A stretch of DNA of 44,264 nt from contig JNEM01013449.1 in assembly GCA_000697335.1 (NCBI GenBank), positions 1-44,264 of the forward strand, in the 5' to 3' direction. Every line of letters begins with the position of its first letter. Position 1 is the stretch's first letter. Shown here piece after piece: positions 31,081 to 42,681 of the stretch. The notes under the pieces were generated by a model. It saw only the letters and a program-made list of their open reading frames with translations. It did not search any database and was not told the origin of the DNA. This DNA is from Conidiobolus incongruus B7586. Taxonomy: Eukaryota > Entomophthoromycota > Entomophthoromycetes > Entomophthorales > Conidiobolaceae. Made by a program: the position numbers and the translations under genes.

Positions 31081-33358
31081 AATTATTTAGTTATATATTT
31101 ATAAAATTTGATTATTATCATATTGTGAATGAAAAATCAATATTAATGAAATATACCTATTCCAATCTCTAATTTGTGTTCTAAATAATTATGGGTTCAA
31201 GTGGACTGGTAAATTTTAGCCATTATGTACTAGTTTGGAAAAATTTGGATTTCTAAAATTCGGATGAAAATATATTATAAAATTTCAGTAAACTATTAAT
31301 AATTTAAATAGCTAAAGTATAAATATCAGCTTGTATAGTATTACATAATATTATTGGTATTAAATTATATATAATTACCTCTAATATTGATTTTTCAACA
31401 ACAGAGTAATAAATAAATTTAGTGAAGTATTAATTTGCGGTAAATAAGATATTTTAGGTAAAATCTTATGATTGGTCAATTCTAAAAATGGAGGCCTTGA
31501 AATTCTTGTCCACGTGATAAAAACTAGTAACAATTGGATCAAATATGGGAAAGTGCTCAATATTTGATTACTGTACAAATTCAATTATTCAAGTAAAAAC
31601 TTATTAATTTACTTTAATTATATTTAATAACAATTATCTTTAATAATCATTTGTTTATAAAATCTTAAATTTATTTATCCAATTGAATGACTTATAAAAT
31701 CAATTAAAATGAGTATTTTAATTTTTTTAATTAAGGAATTATATTAAATGAAAATACTACAAAATGTGTAATTGACCAATGTTGAAAGTATTGATTTTTA
31801 ATATTTAATTTAAATTAATTTTATAAAATTTTACCATTAGCCTTTTCTGTATCACTTATACGGTAAAAATTGATTTATTCGCGTGTACTTCATTGTGTAA
31901 TGTAATTTGTTTTATCGAAACTGTTTAAAATAATATTTAACATGCTGGATTTATTGAATATTGAACTAAGTTTCTATTAATATACTTCTGACATATATTG
32001 TAATTTCAAAATTTTGGTTTTGATCTTGATTAAGTAGACTCAAGACTTTCACTGCATATTCGAATTTTATTCAGTGATTATTCAATCTGTTGAGAAGATT
32101 TAAATATAATTAAAATAATAGCAATTGATATTACTTTCATTTAGTAAACTTAATTTTTTTATCAAATAAAATTTTATCATTGCAATATTTTATAATATTT
32201 GCTCATGTTTGTGATTAAGAAAATTTGAGACAATTATCTCTATTTGTGTGTTGAATAGGCTATTTGAGTTGTTTTAAATTGAGAAATTCAATATGATAGT
32301 AATGGAAATGGTTGGCTCAATATTTAAATATGCCAATATTAGATACAATATTTTCATCTCATTTCAATATACATAAATTTTTCTTACTGAAATAAATATG
32401 CTATAGATTTAAATGTTCATTAAGAACAGGTATATATTTAGGGTTAAACGAATCAAAAGTATAAGTTTTCTTAAAGATATTAGTCAAAAAAAATTAAATT
32501 CTATGTAATATAGAATTCTCAGCATTAACACCAAAATCGCTAGCTCACTTATTGAGCTGAGACTCGGCAAAAGGGTCCAATATCGATATTTAATGTGTAT
32601 TTTAACATATTCATTTTCAAATTATGAATCATTATTTTTTTCAAATAACAATAAAGGCAGATTTATTATATCAAACATTTAATGATTAAAATATCACCCA
32701 GATTTCTTATAATGATAACTTATATTCAAAACATATGTAATTTCCTATAAACATCAATATACCACTACATACTATTACCATATTTAAATTTGTTATTTTA
32801 AAACAATAACATTTCAGGTTCATAATAGATGATATTTTAGTTAATAGTGGAAATTAAAATGAATTTTCAGATGTTAGCAATTATTATTGAATAAATTCTG
32901 AGAATTGGAGTATATCAAGTTTTAAATGAAATATCATCAATCATTTTATAAATTATTATAGCTGTTATATAGATTTTAGGAAATCAGCTGAGTGATATAG
33001 GTATATCAAATTAAAGCAAATATCGATGAAATTTAAAGGTTATGAAATAATTAAATATTAAATTACGTCAATTTTATTAATATCTGTAAATCAATACATT
33101 GTTTTCAGAATCAATACCAGAAATCATCAATCAATTGCTATAAGGTTTCTATAATATAGCTAAAAAACTTGTATAAATATTTAGTAAAAATTGAATATCA
33201 GTTAAAATATATTAAAACAATGAAATCCTTTGAACAATTTAATAATTATAGTTTTAATAAAAGAATTAAATAATTAAAATAAATTAGTAAAATTGATATA
33301 GAGTTAAAAGAGAGATATTGATGAATTATTAAAAATAGCTATTGATCTATTAAATTAT
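31081..33358. other. Intergenic region with one small hairpin
   Basis: About 2.3 kb without a convincing gene. A 67-codon minus frame (31381-31584) has a hydrophobic start but no homology I recognise. A GC-richer patch with the hairpin AGCTCA-CTTAT-TGAGCT lies at 32542-32558. Confidence 0.5.
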
Positions 33359-33360
33359 TA

Positions 33361-33396
33361 CCATGGAATTGAAGAAATGGGAAATTTTTTAATTTC
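33361..33396 (+). repeat. Mariner 5' terminal inverted repeat
   Basis: Starts CCATGGAATTGAAG and shares the core AAATGGGAA followed by a T-run with the inverted 3' end; imperfect match. A TA precedes it. Confidence 0.75.
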
Positions 33397-34636
33397 TGAT
33401 TTTTCAAACATATTATTAGTTTCAAATAAGCAAATATATACAAAACAAATAGGAAAATAAATAGTTTTGAATTATATATATATATATATATAATAATATT
33501 TTTGATTAAAAAATGAATTTTTTAAAATTAGTTGTTTAATTTAATCATGCTTAAACCAAATAGTAACCATCAAAAGTCTTTTATTTTAGTATTAGTAAAA
33601 CTTAACCACAAACCCTCTAAAATCATTTAAAATTTACAAACAGCTTTTGGTAATAAAACATTATCTAAATCAACAATTTATTGCTGGGTAAATTATTTTA
33701 AGGTTAAGAGAGAAACTACCCAAAACTTGTTAAAATCTAGAAAACTAATTTCAACTGTCACTCTTCTAATTATTAATAAAGTAAAAAATTATATTAAAAA
33801 GCACCTTTTTATTTTAGCTAGAGAATTATCAAGACACTTTAATATTAGTCACACAAGTATTTTATATATATTAAAGTTTAAATTAAAATTAATTAATAAA
33901 AATGTAAAATAGGTACCTTATAATTTAACTAAAGCTTAAAAAAAAGTTAGAGTAGCTATTGCTAAATAAAACTTACTAAGGTATAACTAGAAACCAAGGT
34001 TTTTATAGTAAATTATTACAATTGATGAATCTTAGATTCCTTTGTATAATCCTTTGCTAAAACATAAATCAAAGTGTTAGATTAAACCAAATCAACCCCC
34101 TCTACAAATTCCTTTAAATAAGCACTTTATTGATAAGTGAATGTTAATTGTAGTAATAGATTATAATAGCATATGCTATTCTTATTTAGTTCTTAAAAGA
34201 AAATCTATTAATAGTAAACTTTATATTTCTTTTTTAAATAAAACTATTTTTAATTGGTATTCTCAATATAATTTGAGAAGACCTATTATTTTGCATGATA
34301 ATTGTAAAATACATAAATCTAAAGTTGTAAAAAACTTTCTAATTAAAAATAACTGGAAAGAATTACCACATCCAGTATATTCTTTAGATTATAACCCATG
34401 TGATTATAATTGTTTTGGGCAATTAAAAAACCAGCTTGCAGGAAAGAAAATTTCTGCAGGAAAATTTAATTGGTTTGTGAAACATCAAATTTCAGTCCTT
34501 AATAAAAAGAACTGTTTTTTAGGTGTTAGATCTTTGCCAAAAGTATAGCAAAAAGTTATTAGAAATAAAGGAAATTATTAATTTTATATTATATATTTAT
34601 TTTTACTTTGTATATATTAAAATGTTTATTTTTTTT

Positions 34637-34672
34637 CAATCGCAAAAAATTCCCATTATTTAAATTACAAAG
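34637..34672 (-). repeat. Mariner 3' terminal inverted repeat
   Basis: Read inward it starts CTTTGTAATTTAAATAATGG and continues GAATTTTTT, aligning with the 5' repeat. A TA follows it. Confidence 0.75.
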
Positions 34673-34752
34673 TAATATGATAATGAAATGAAAAAGAAAA
34701 ATCAACAATCAAAAGATATTTAATACAATTTGCATGAAATGAATTGTTAAAT

Positions 34753-36040
34753 CTATTCCCAAACACCCCAATCGTCATCACCCTCTTCTTTGTTCTCTTC
34801 TGTAACTGTTTCATCAACCTTTCCGGAGTGGCTGTCTTCACCCTTGTGGGATGATGAGGGGTTTTCAGATTCTTCATTACCACTGCTGACCATATCGTAG
34901 CTATCTGTATGGGAAGAGGGGTCGGCGCCAGATTGAGAGTGTTGAGAGGACTTGGATTCGGCTTGGGAGGTGTTGGAGTCGTTAGGATTGACGTCATCCT
35001 CTTCATCCTGTTGATCTTCGCCCCACGAGTAAATCTCTTCATTGGTAGTGAGAGAGCTTTCAGCAGCTTCCTTGCGTTTAGCTTCCAAGAGATCTAATTG
35101 ACGGACGTGGAAGAAGTATCTGCACCAAAAGATACCGTTATCAATGACATTAGGAACTAATCTTCCATGAATCTTTTCTAATTGAGGGCTTGAGCGCAAT
35201 AAATGATTAATCTGTTCTTGATGCGTTTCCAAATCGAATTTTTCGGAGAAGTTGATATAGGCTTCGTGATATTTATCGTCTTCTAGAGGATCATCCACAA
35301 AGGTGGAAGTATTGGATTGAAGGGCCAAAATTTGCATCTCTCTACGATCGGTGGCGATACGCTTTTCGGATTTGGTACTGGATTCTGGTGCTTCCACTTC
35401 GATGACTTGTTTTAAAAATGAGTTGAAGCCTTGCGTTAATTTGTTAATTTCGGCACTTTGAAATAATTTATCTGGTTTGAAAGATGAGAAGAAACCTGAA
35501 GTCTTGGGCTTATTCTCAGTCTCTCTCTGTTTTTCTTCCCCAGCTTGAGATGTTTCAGGTTCTTCTTTATTAGTTGCTTGAGCTTGAAACTTTTGATAAT
35601 TTTCTTGTAGGTTGGTCGATAATTTATTCCAAGTTGAATTTAAAGTAGTGCTAGCATAATTGGCGTCTTGTTTTACATTTTCGTATAAAACATTTAAATC
35701 TTTTTTATAAATTTCCGAAATTTCTTCAGACTATATTAAAATAATATGTTGAATAAAATAATGGATTTTAGTAATATATAAAATATAAATTTACCTTCTT
35801 TTTGACAGTATTAAATAATTTACCAAAGGTGGCAGATAAATCGTTTTCGGATTGAGGTTTGTCATTATCAGGATCTTGTTGACTAGTACCTTCCCCAGAG
35901 TCATCAGATGAAGTTTGTTTTTTATTATTATCCAACTTAATTTTAGGTACTTTTTCAGCTACTTTATTCACTAATTTTTCTAATTCTTTAGCATTTTCAT
36001 CACTTACAGTAGCATAATTATATTCTGCAAATCCTTCCAT
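34753..36040 (-). CDS. BSD-domain protein (BSDC1/Dos2-like), 407 aa, two exons
   Basis: Exon 1 is 35795-36040 and exon 2 34753-35730, with a 64-nt intron (donor GTAAAT, acceptor TATAG). The BSD domain is at about residues 240-290, with the diagnostic aromatic pair in NGIFWCRYFFHVRQL after HLLRSSPQLEKIHGRLVP. Before it are Lys/Glu-rich helical stretches and a TSGFFSSFKPDKLF segment. After it comes a long Ser/Glu/Asp-rich disordered tail ending DDDWGVWE, the kind of acidic Trp-containing end seen in BSDC1-type proteins. In BSDC1 and yeast Dos2 the molecular role is poorly defined. No membrane segment or signal peptide is seen, so it is probably cytosolic. The mariner at 33361-34672 lies directly 3'. 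Confidence 0.88.
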
Positions 36041-37032
36041 TGTTTATTTTATTTCAATTAATATTATTCAATTAGTATTTGTTATCATTCTTATCCTGTT
36101 AAAATATATTGATAATTTATTGTGGGAATTTTATATGAAAATTATTATTGAAAATGAATAGTCAAAATTTATAGTATTAACCTAGTTAAAATTGTAATAG
36201 TGTTATTTTATTTAAAACAATATCTTTTTCTTAGAATTACATAAATTAATTAAAGTTAATTTTTTTTTCATTATTTACCAATTAAATATTGATTATTAAT
36301 ATTAATTAATAATCAATATCAAATTCGCCTAATTACATAAGTCATTAAAAAAATACATCTACACATATTTAAATTAGAATCACAATGATATTGATAGCTT
36401 TTGAGAATAACTAATTTGAGTTAAATAAATACAGAATGTGATTAAAAATATTCATAATTGAAAATCATAATTTTTAAAATTTTAATTGTATTTAAATACT
36501 ATTATAAGTATATAAGATAATTAGTTTTATATTAAAATTAATTAATTAATTATTAATTTTCATATAAAATTTATTTATTATAAAGTTAAATATTTGAAAT
36601 TTAATTTATATTTCACTTTTGCTAGTATAATTCAAAATTAACATTCCAAACATTTCATTATATATGTTTTGAATATTCAATATTATTAGTAAATAAATTC
36701 AAGTTTAATAATAGCTCATTTTATTAAATATTTTAATTGAACTATAATTATATTTTGATTTATATATAATGAAAATATGATTTTCATATATAATATATAT
36801 CAGATAAGCACTTTTCTAAAAAAAATTTGGAGTATTTTATATATTTTGAATAATATTATATTAACAAAATGATAAGTGATGAATAATTTAACGAATTAAG
36901 TATTGTAATTCAAGGTTAAATAAATATAAGTTATATTTTATATTGATAAATATGAATAATTTAACTATAGTCAATTATTATATTATGTTGTATTAATATA
37001 TTTAGTTAGTAATTTATTAATTAATAAATAAT
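36041..37032. other. AT-rich intergenic DNA
   Basis: Promoter of the BSD gene at the left (no clear TATA) and 3' flank of the RasGEF at the right. No other feature is supported. Confidence 0.5.
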
Positions 37033-40000
37033 TTACAAGATCATGGTTGTTTTGGTTAAATTATCATTCATGTGCAAGTTGGACTCATCAAGCTCTATGG
37101 AAGGTGCTAATACACTGACGTTGTTCATACTCTTATCCCTAGGCTCTAGCATGAGACTTCTATGGTAGTGATCCTTGCTATGGTCTGCAATGTTTCCCTT
37201 AGCGGTGAGCTTGGGCTTACTTTGAGTGTTGAGGGGATCGAAGGACTTGATCTGTGTCTTGAGCACGTCACACAGTTCGTCCAAATTGTCGTTAGCGAAG
37301 TTGTAGGGTACTTGAAAGTGTTCAATTTCGTCTACTACTTTGACAAGACGGGTGAACTTGTCAAAATTGATGTATTCGATGCTGGGGCCACTAGGTTGCT
37401 CCGGCTTCTTTTGAGGCGAAATGGGATGAGCTACTTTGGATGGAGCATGGTGGGGTGGATTTGGTGGTGGCGTTTCAATTTGACTAATGTCGAGATTATG
37501 CTTCTTATCCGATGACATCAGTGGAACAGTCTTATAAGTGGGATTTCCTTGATGAATAAAAGTAAAGTCAGTTAGATAGATACCAAAGAACGGGATACAA
37601 GGTGGCGAAGTGTCTCTTAGCTTAGTGCGATAGGTGTGGAAATTCTTTTTGGGATCGAATGTTTGATTCAAATGATCAAAAATTGTTCTGAATTGAGTTG
37701 ACACCAAACACCAGGTGTCATTAAGACGTGAAATTGCGCTAGAGTTAAGACCTGAGAGGACCGCCATGAGAGAGTTGAAATTTGCTAAGCTGTATAATTT
37801 CTCAGCAACACGCACAAATGATTTGAGTGTGTTCCCGCGTTTTCGAATATCTTGCTCAGCTAGAATTGTTTCAATAACCCAGGTGGTTACCTGGTTATTC
37901 CAATCAGACATTTTCTTCACAGTGCTAGCATGTCCCTGTTCTGTGGATCTCATTAAATGTTGAGGCTGGATGGCACAGAATAATTCGGAATCAATTGCAG
38001 TCAAAACCTGTGCGAGTTGCAAAGGATCCCAGTCCTGGATAGGATGCTGAGGAGTCAGAGTAGCATTACCCAGGGGAGAGCTGCTTGTCATGATTGACAT
38101 ATTGATGGAATCATTATGGGAATGATTTTCATTGAATCTGGATATGCATTTGTACTTTGCATTCATGATTGGTGCATTGGTCGATCCTGCACTTTTAGAA
38201 TTCAAGATATCCTGTGCTAGCTGAGTCAATCTTGCAGCTCCACTAGGCAAAATCTTTGATAAATAGCTAGTGGCAAATTGTCTTACCAGTGGGATAACAG
38301 GATAGTCTTCATGGAAATAATACATTTCAATCCAACATTTCAGTGCGTTATACACCCTTATATCCTTAGGAGTAGGCTTGCCATCAAACTCATTACCTTC
38401 AAACTGCTCTCTGAGCGCATAAAACAACTCCTCAGGAGTTGCAAAGTATCTAAAGGATAAAAAGAACACTCTCATAAATTTGGAATCAGATGCTTTGTTG
38501 TCGGGAGTCAGCATTTCAATTAGCGCATTCCATGTAGCCAGCCTTAATTTGCCCGAAGAGCTGTGGTATTGAACTTGCGAAATCTTACTCTTTGTCCTAC
38601 CGTGCATCTTTTTGAGTTGAACTTTTGGTGCTGATTTGGATAACATTAAGTCATCATTAGATGATCGATCAAACGTGACATCTTCGGGACTAGAAGGAAT
38701 AGATGAATCGTAGTCTGTTTCGTTGGTAGTATCTGATAGACTGTGGAGATCTGCGGGTTTAACAGGAAAATTAATATCGCCCAATCCACTGTCTTGAGTT
38801 ACTCCCCTCGTTTTAAATAGTGAAAGTAATCTAGATTTGAGTGATAAAATCGGGCATTCTGGACTTGTCATCTTCTTTAACATCATATGAGATGCACGCT
38901 TCCATTCATTCTCCAAGTTAACATTGGGTTTCTTGAAAATAGACATTACTTGACGCGATCCTATTTGCTTTGGCGAGTGTGACAAAAGACTTGAAGTGGC
39001 CAAATAGCCCAATGTGGACTGACTTTGGCTCAATTGAATATATACTTTATGTAGATCTCTGGTTAAATCATAGCCCAGCTTCCAAAATGAAAGATCCAAA
39101 GGAAACATTCCAGTGACTGCCATATTTACCGACACAACAAGGTTATTGATAATATGATCCATCCAGCTGAGTAATTCGCGCTGGGTAGTGATGAGTCGAG
39201 CTAAAATCGGATGAGGAAAATCTTCTGAATTTAAAAACTCTATGCTCAATTCCTCTTTCATCTGAAGCCAGCTCAATAGAGAAATCAGATTGCCGATTGA
39301 GCCCAAATACGATTGTAAATTCGGAAGAAAACTAACCGATATATCATCTATTTTTTTGTGAAAGGCGTTGGTAGGGCATCTCGGAGGTACCGAAGCGACG
39401 TTGGGGAACTTGTATAAATGTTGATTTAGTAGCTTTTCAAATGTAGCCCAACTTTGACCAATTCGCTCACTCAATATCTCAATCCTCAGAGTTAGTTTAA
39501 AGTCTGTTAATGGGCCCAATTCACTGCTTTTAATCACCTTGGGATGCAATAAATTCAATTGGTTAGGATCATTGATGATTTTAGCAGTTGTTTGGAGGTG
39601 AGCAATATAATTTTTAGCACATGTAATTGCATAATTTAAAGAGGTATCGCAGAATTCATTCGCAATAGGTAAACTCCAAGATCCTGCTGATTCCATTAAA
39701 TCCACCGCCAGTCTGGATGCTGAGTCGACCAATTGCTGACTTGCAATATATATAGAATCCTTTGATAGATCAATTTCTGAATTAAGTATTAAATCTTGAG
39801 CTCGGCTCGGAGAAACTTTTAGAAGCCTAGTAGTTAACCTTGCAAGCTCCACTACTAAGTTTGGGTATTTATGGCGATGACGATGTCGTAAAGCGAGTTT
39901 AATCTCTGTGAAAAGAGCTACTACCTTTAATATCATTGCATCCCAAGTTAAGGGTAGCGGCGGTTCATCACCTGTCCAATCTGCAGGCGTTAGAGGAATT

Positions 40001-40250
40001 GGATTCTCCGGAGACGTGACAACAGTTTGCCCAGTAAGTCTGATTGCTAATACCCATACTAGCGATAATATTTTAACATCTCCAGAGTCTGCCTTAGCTT
40101 TTAACAACTCTTCAATTGCATTTTTATGTAACTGAAATAAAGGGAGATCGTCTTGAACCTATATTTATTTAATATTTATATCAGGTTTTATTGATTTTTT
40201 TTTTACAAAAAGGGATCATATTTTTTATTTACCTCAGCTATCGAAGCCAT
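37033..40250 (-). CDS. Ras guanine-nucleotide exchange factor (Cdc25 type), 1047 aa
   Basis: Exon 1 (40233-40250) encodes only MASIAE; a 74-nt intron (donor GTAAAT, acceptor ATATAG) joins it to exon 2 (37033-40158). The N-terminal 500 residues are mostly helical, with no SH3 domain visible, and are followed by an acidic Ser-rich linker. The RasGEF N-terminal domain is at about 540-660 (LRLATWNALIEMLTPDN, MRVFFLSFRYFATPEELFYA). The catalytic CDC25 homology domain is at about 715-975 (DPLQLAQVLTAIDSELFCAI, FNSLMAVLSGLNSSAISRL, PCIPFFGIYLTDFTFIHQGN, INFDKFTRLVKVVDEIEHFQ). A Pro-rich insertion of about 50 residues (PPPNPPHHAPSK...) interrupts the domain between the FIHQGNP motif and YINFDKF. The family loads GTP onto Ras at membranes, acting upstream of cAMP/PKA or MAPK signalling. 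Confidence 0.93.
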
Positions 40251-42356
40251 AGTTAATAAATTATATTAAATGAAAATCAGAACTAGGAATTATTTACAAT
40301 ATGACAATAACTTAATATGATTTATTATGTTGAATTTTATATTTGATGATTATGGTTGAATAATGGTAGACTGTAGATAGTGCTATATAAATATTTTTGA
40401 AATAAAATATATTACAAATGTAAGGATCAATCAAGTACTTATATGTTTTAATATTTCCACACCCACACCAGAGATCCCTTCATTATTGAATTTCATAAAT
40501 TCAGGCATTAACCACTCAGTACAACGTTTCCAAAACTATCAATGAATTCCACCAATCACAGATGCTAGGCTAAATTAATGATAACCGCCTCACTGATTCT
40601 ATTACCATGAAATAGATGAATTACTCATTTTCTGAATGGAATATAATGATAAAATAATCGATTTTCAAAATGTGTGAATATTGAGAAATAATCCATTCAA
40701 TTTAAAAACTTTTTAGTCGCCTAATGATTCAATATTAACCATTTGAAAAAAGCGTGCATATTCAAGTAAAAGTTTAAACTGTTATGGCTATTTTTATAAA
40801 TCACAGTTATATACTTTGAATTAAATTCAATATTCTTTCTAAATCAATTTGACTGATACAATCTTAGATATAATTTATTTTAAAATTGAATGAATATAAT
40901 ATTAATTTTCAATAATATATATATATTATTTTTTATAATTTTTATATTGATTTCAATTTATGTATAAATAAATAAAAAAGAATTCAAGTAATAAGGTAAT
41001 TTGTAAATTAAGAACTAGTTTTAATCAAAATTTGATATATATATCCTGATATAATTGGAAATATTTTGACTTCATATATTAGGCATCTTGTATTAAGACT
41101 ATTAACAAAGATTTAGTTGGATATTCACTTTATTCACCTTTATATCCATAATCAATTTCACTATATAATATATTCGGAAATGTTTTTTATTTTCGTATCT
41201 CGTATAAATTTATAGTATACCAGTAATGGTATAGTTGAAAATCTTCACCGTAACCAAAATTGACAAATATAGCTGATAAATATATATTCTGCTTATAATT
41301 TAGAATAATAAAAATTACTCAAATCAATTGATTTTTGATTAATTCATTGAAAAATTGTATTTTATAACAAGAAAATGAGTGAGTTAACCATAATTACCAA
41401 AAATCTGGAAAAAGTTACTATTTCTTTCATCAAATATAGAATATTTCAGACATACTACTATTTCAATATTTACCAAAGTGCTGGGTTTTTTATTTAGTTA
41501 TGGATATTGTTGAAGTCCTTTGTATATATCAATGAAATCAAGATATTTATAATGTGCCGAATTGGGATGCATAATTCAAAAACTCATTTTATTTATACAT
41601 CAGTATTATATTTTGATTGAAATTTCGAATATCAAATATTATGATGAAAATAAAATCATAAAAATTTTAATAATAGTTGTTTGAAAATTTATAATGATCT
41701 ATAAATAAATCATATAATTCAATTATTTCAAAATATTAATATCCATATTTTTATTGATTCCTAATAGATAAAAACACTTTATCTATAGAAAAAAATAATA
41801 ATTCTCCCTATTATTCAACTTTTTTATTATGCATGCCAGAATAATATCAAAACCCTAATATTGATTTTCAATGAATTCAATTGAAAAAGGTTTTTATCAC
41901 TTTTTATTATATACATTTGATATAATTATGAACAAACACAATATAAATTTTCATTTTCTTAACAATTATTTCATCGACATTGTTAAAAAATATAATAATA
42001 TCACTAACAAATTATTATATTATTCGGACCCAGGAAAATATTTCCTTAATTTTTAATATGAAATAATTCAGTTATCAAAATTCTGATTTCCTTCTTCTAA
42101 ATCTTGTATTTTGAATAGTTTCAGAATTTCCAATTTTTATACTAATTTGGAAAAAAATCGAATCTTTTTGTAGATCAACATACGTAAATATTTTGTTATA
42201 AATTTATAATTATTAAGAAATTTTATTACATTGTTGCATATATTAATTATTTGAATAAATAATTTTTACTATTACTATTTAATAAAACACCGCTAAAGAA
42301 GATATATCAGCTGATTTGACAATTTCAAAATATTATAATATTTACTAAATATTAAT
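40251..42356. other. AT-rich intergenic region
   Basis: Begins with the RasGEF promoter. A 61-codon plus frame (41871-42056) is N/I/F/Y/K-rich and probably spurious. A perfect 9-bp hairpin (ATAGATAAA...TTTATCTAT) lies at 41764-41786. No supported gene. Confidence 0.45.
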
Positions 42357-42681
42357 ATTCCTCTGGGCCTGACGTTTGCGAGTAGTACGTATACAACTGG
42401 AAGGGAAATATTTTACGTGTGGTTAGCTTGGTAACTGGGGATAAGGTGTTTTATTGGAGTTTAATGGGCTTCAAAGTAGATCAGAGGTAATATTGAAAAT
42501 GCATCTCGAAGATTTTCCTTTTTGACCATTCGTCTGCCGTAGGTGATGTAAATAAGGGTATTGGGTTTTTAGAAGAATGAAACTTTGAAGAATCATGACG
42601 GGTATTGCGAGGTTAAATCACCATGAAGCAATGGATTGCGAGACGAACTTGGTTGGGCAGGCTTTTATCTAGGTAATCACA
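42357..42681. other. Isolated GC-rich island: candidate ncRNA gene or relic
   Basis: About 325 bp at roughly 40% GC between kilobases at about 20%. The plus strand begins CTCTGGGCCTG and nears its end with CAGGCTTTT, which can pair with the start over about 7 bp (two G-U pairs). TTGCGAG occurs three times. I could not match RNase P, MRP, SRP, U3 or spliceosomal RNA signatures. Internal T-runs argue against an RNA polymerase III gene. On the minus strand a 40-codon open frame (IPLFTSPTADEWSKRKIFEM) also looks mildly protein-like. Strand and nature are undecided. Confidence 0.4.

Larger units (their letters stand above)
33361..34672 (+). mobile_element. Mariner (DD34D) DNA transposon, 1312 bp, inactive
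   Basis: The element is bounded by TA target sites (33359-33360 and 34673-34674) and imperfect terminal inverted repeats. The transposase reads in one frame from about 33550 to 34548. It has the helix-turn-helix part (ELSRHFNISHTSILYILKF), a WVPHELT-like motif (VPYNLTKA), IDES with the first catalytic Asp near 34024, HDNCKIHKS and YSLDYNPCDY; 34 residues separate the last two Asp, the mariner signature. About ten in-frame stops interrupt it but no frameshift was noticed. The stops I could compare with family residues replace Trp (TGG) or Gln codons, so C:G to T:A change explains them. It ends 80 bp beyond the stop codon of the BSD-domain gene. Confidence 0.9.

Noticed and set aside
31381-31584. 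67-codon minus frame MNLYSNQILSTFPYLI...
   Set aside because: Hydrophobic stretch only, no family resemblance, no clear promoter; could be chance in AT-rich DNA. Kept as not supported.
41871-42056. 61-codon plus frame
   Set aside because: Dominated by N, I, F, Y and K as expected from 20% GC DNA; no domain or signal.
42357-42681. Island as a known RNA (RNase P, MRP, SRP, U3, spliceosomal)
   Set aside because: None of the short conserved signatures of these RNAs could be found on either strand by eye.
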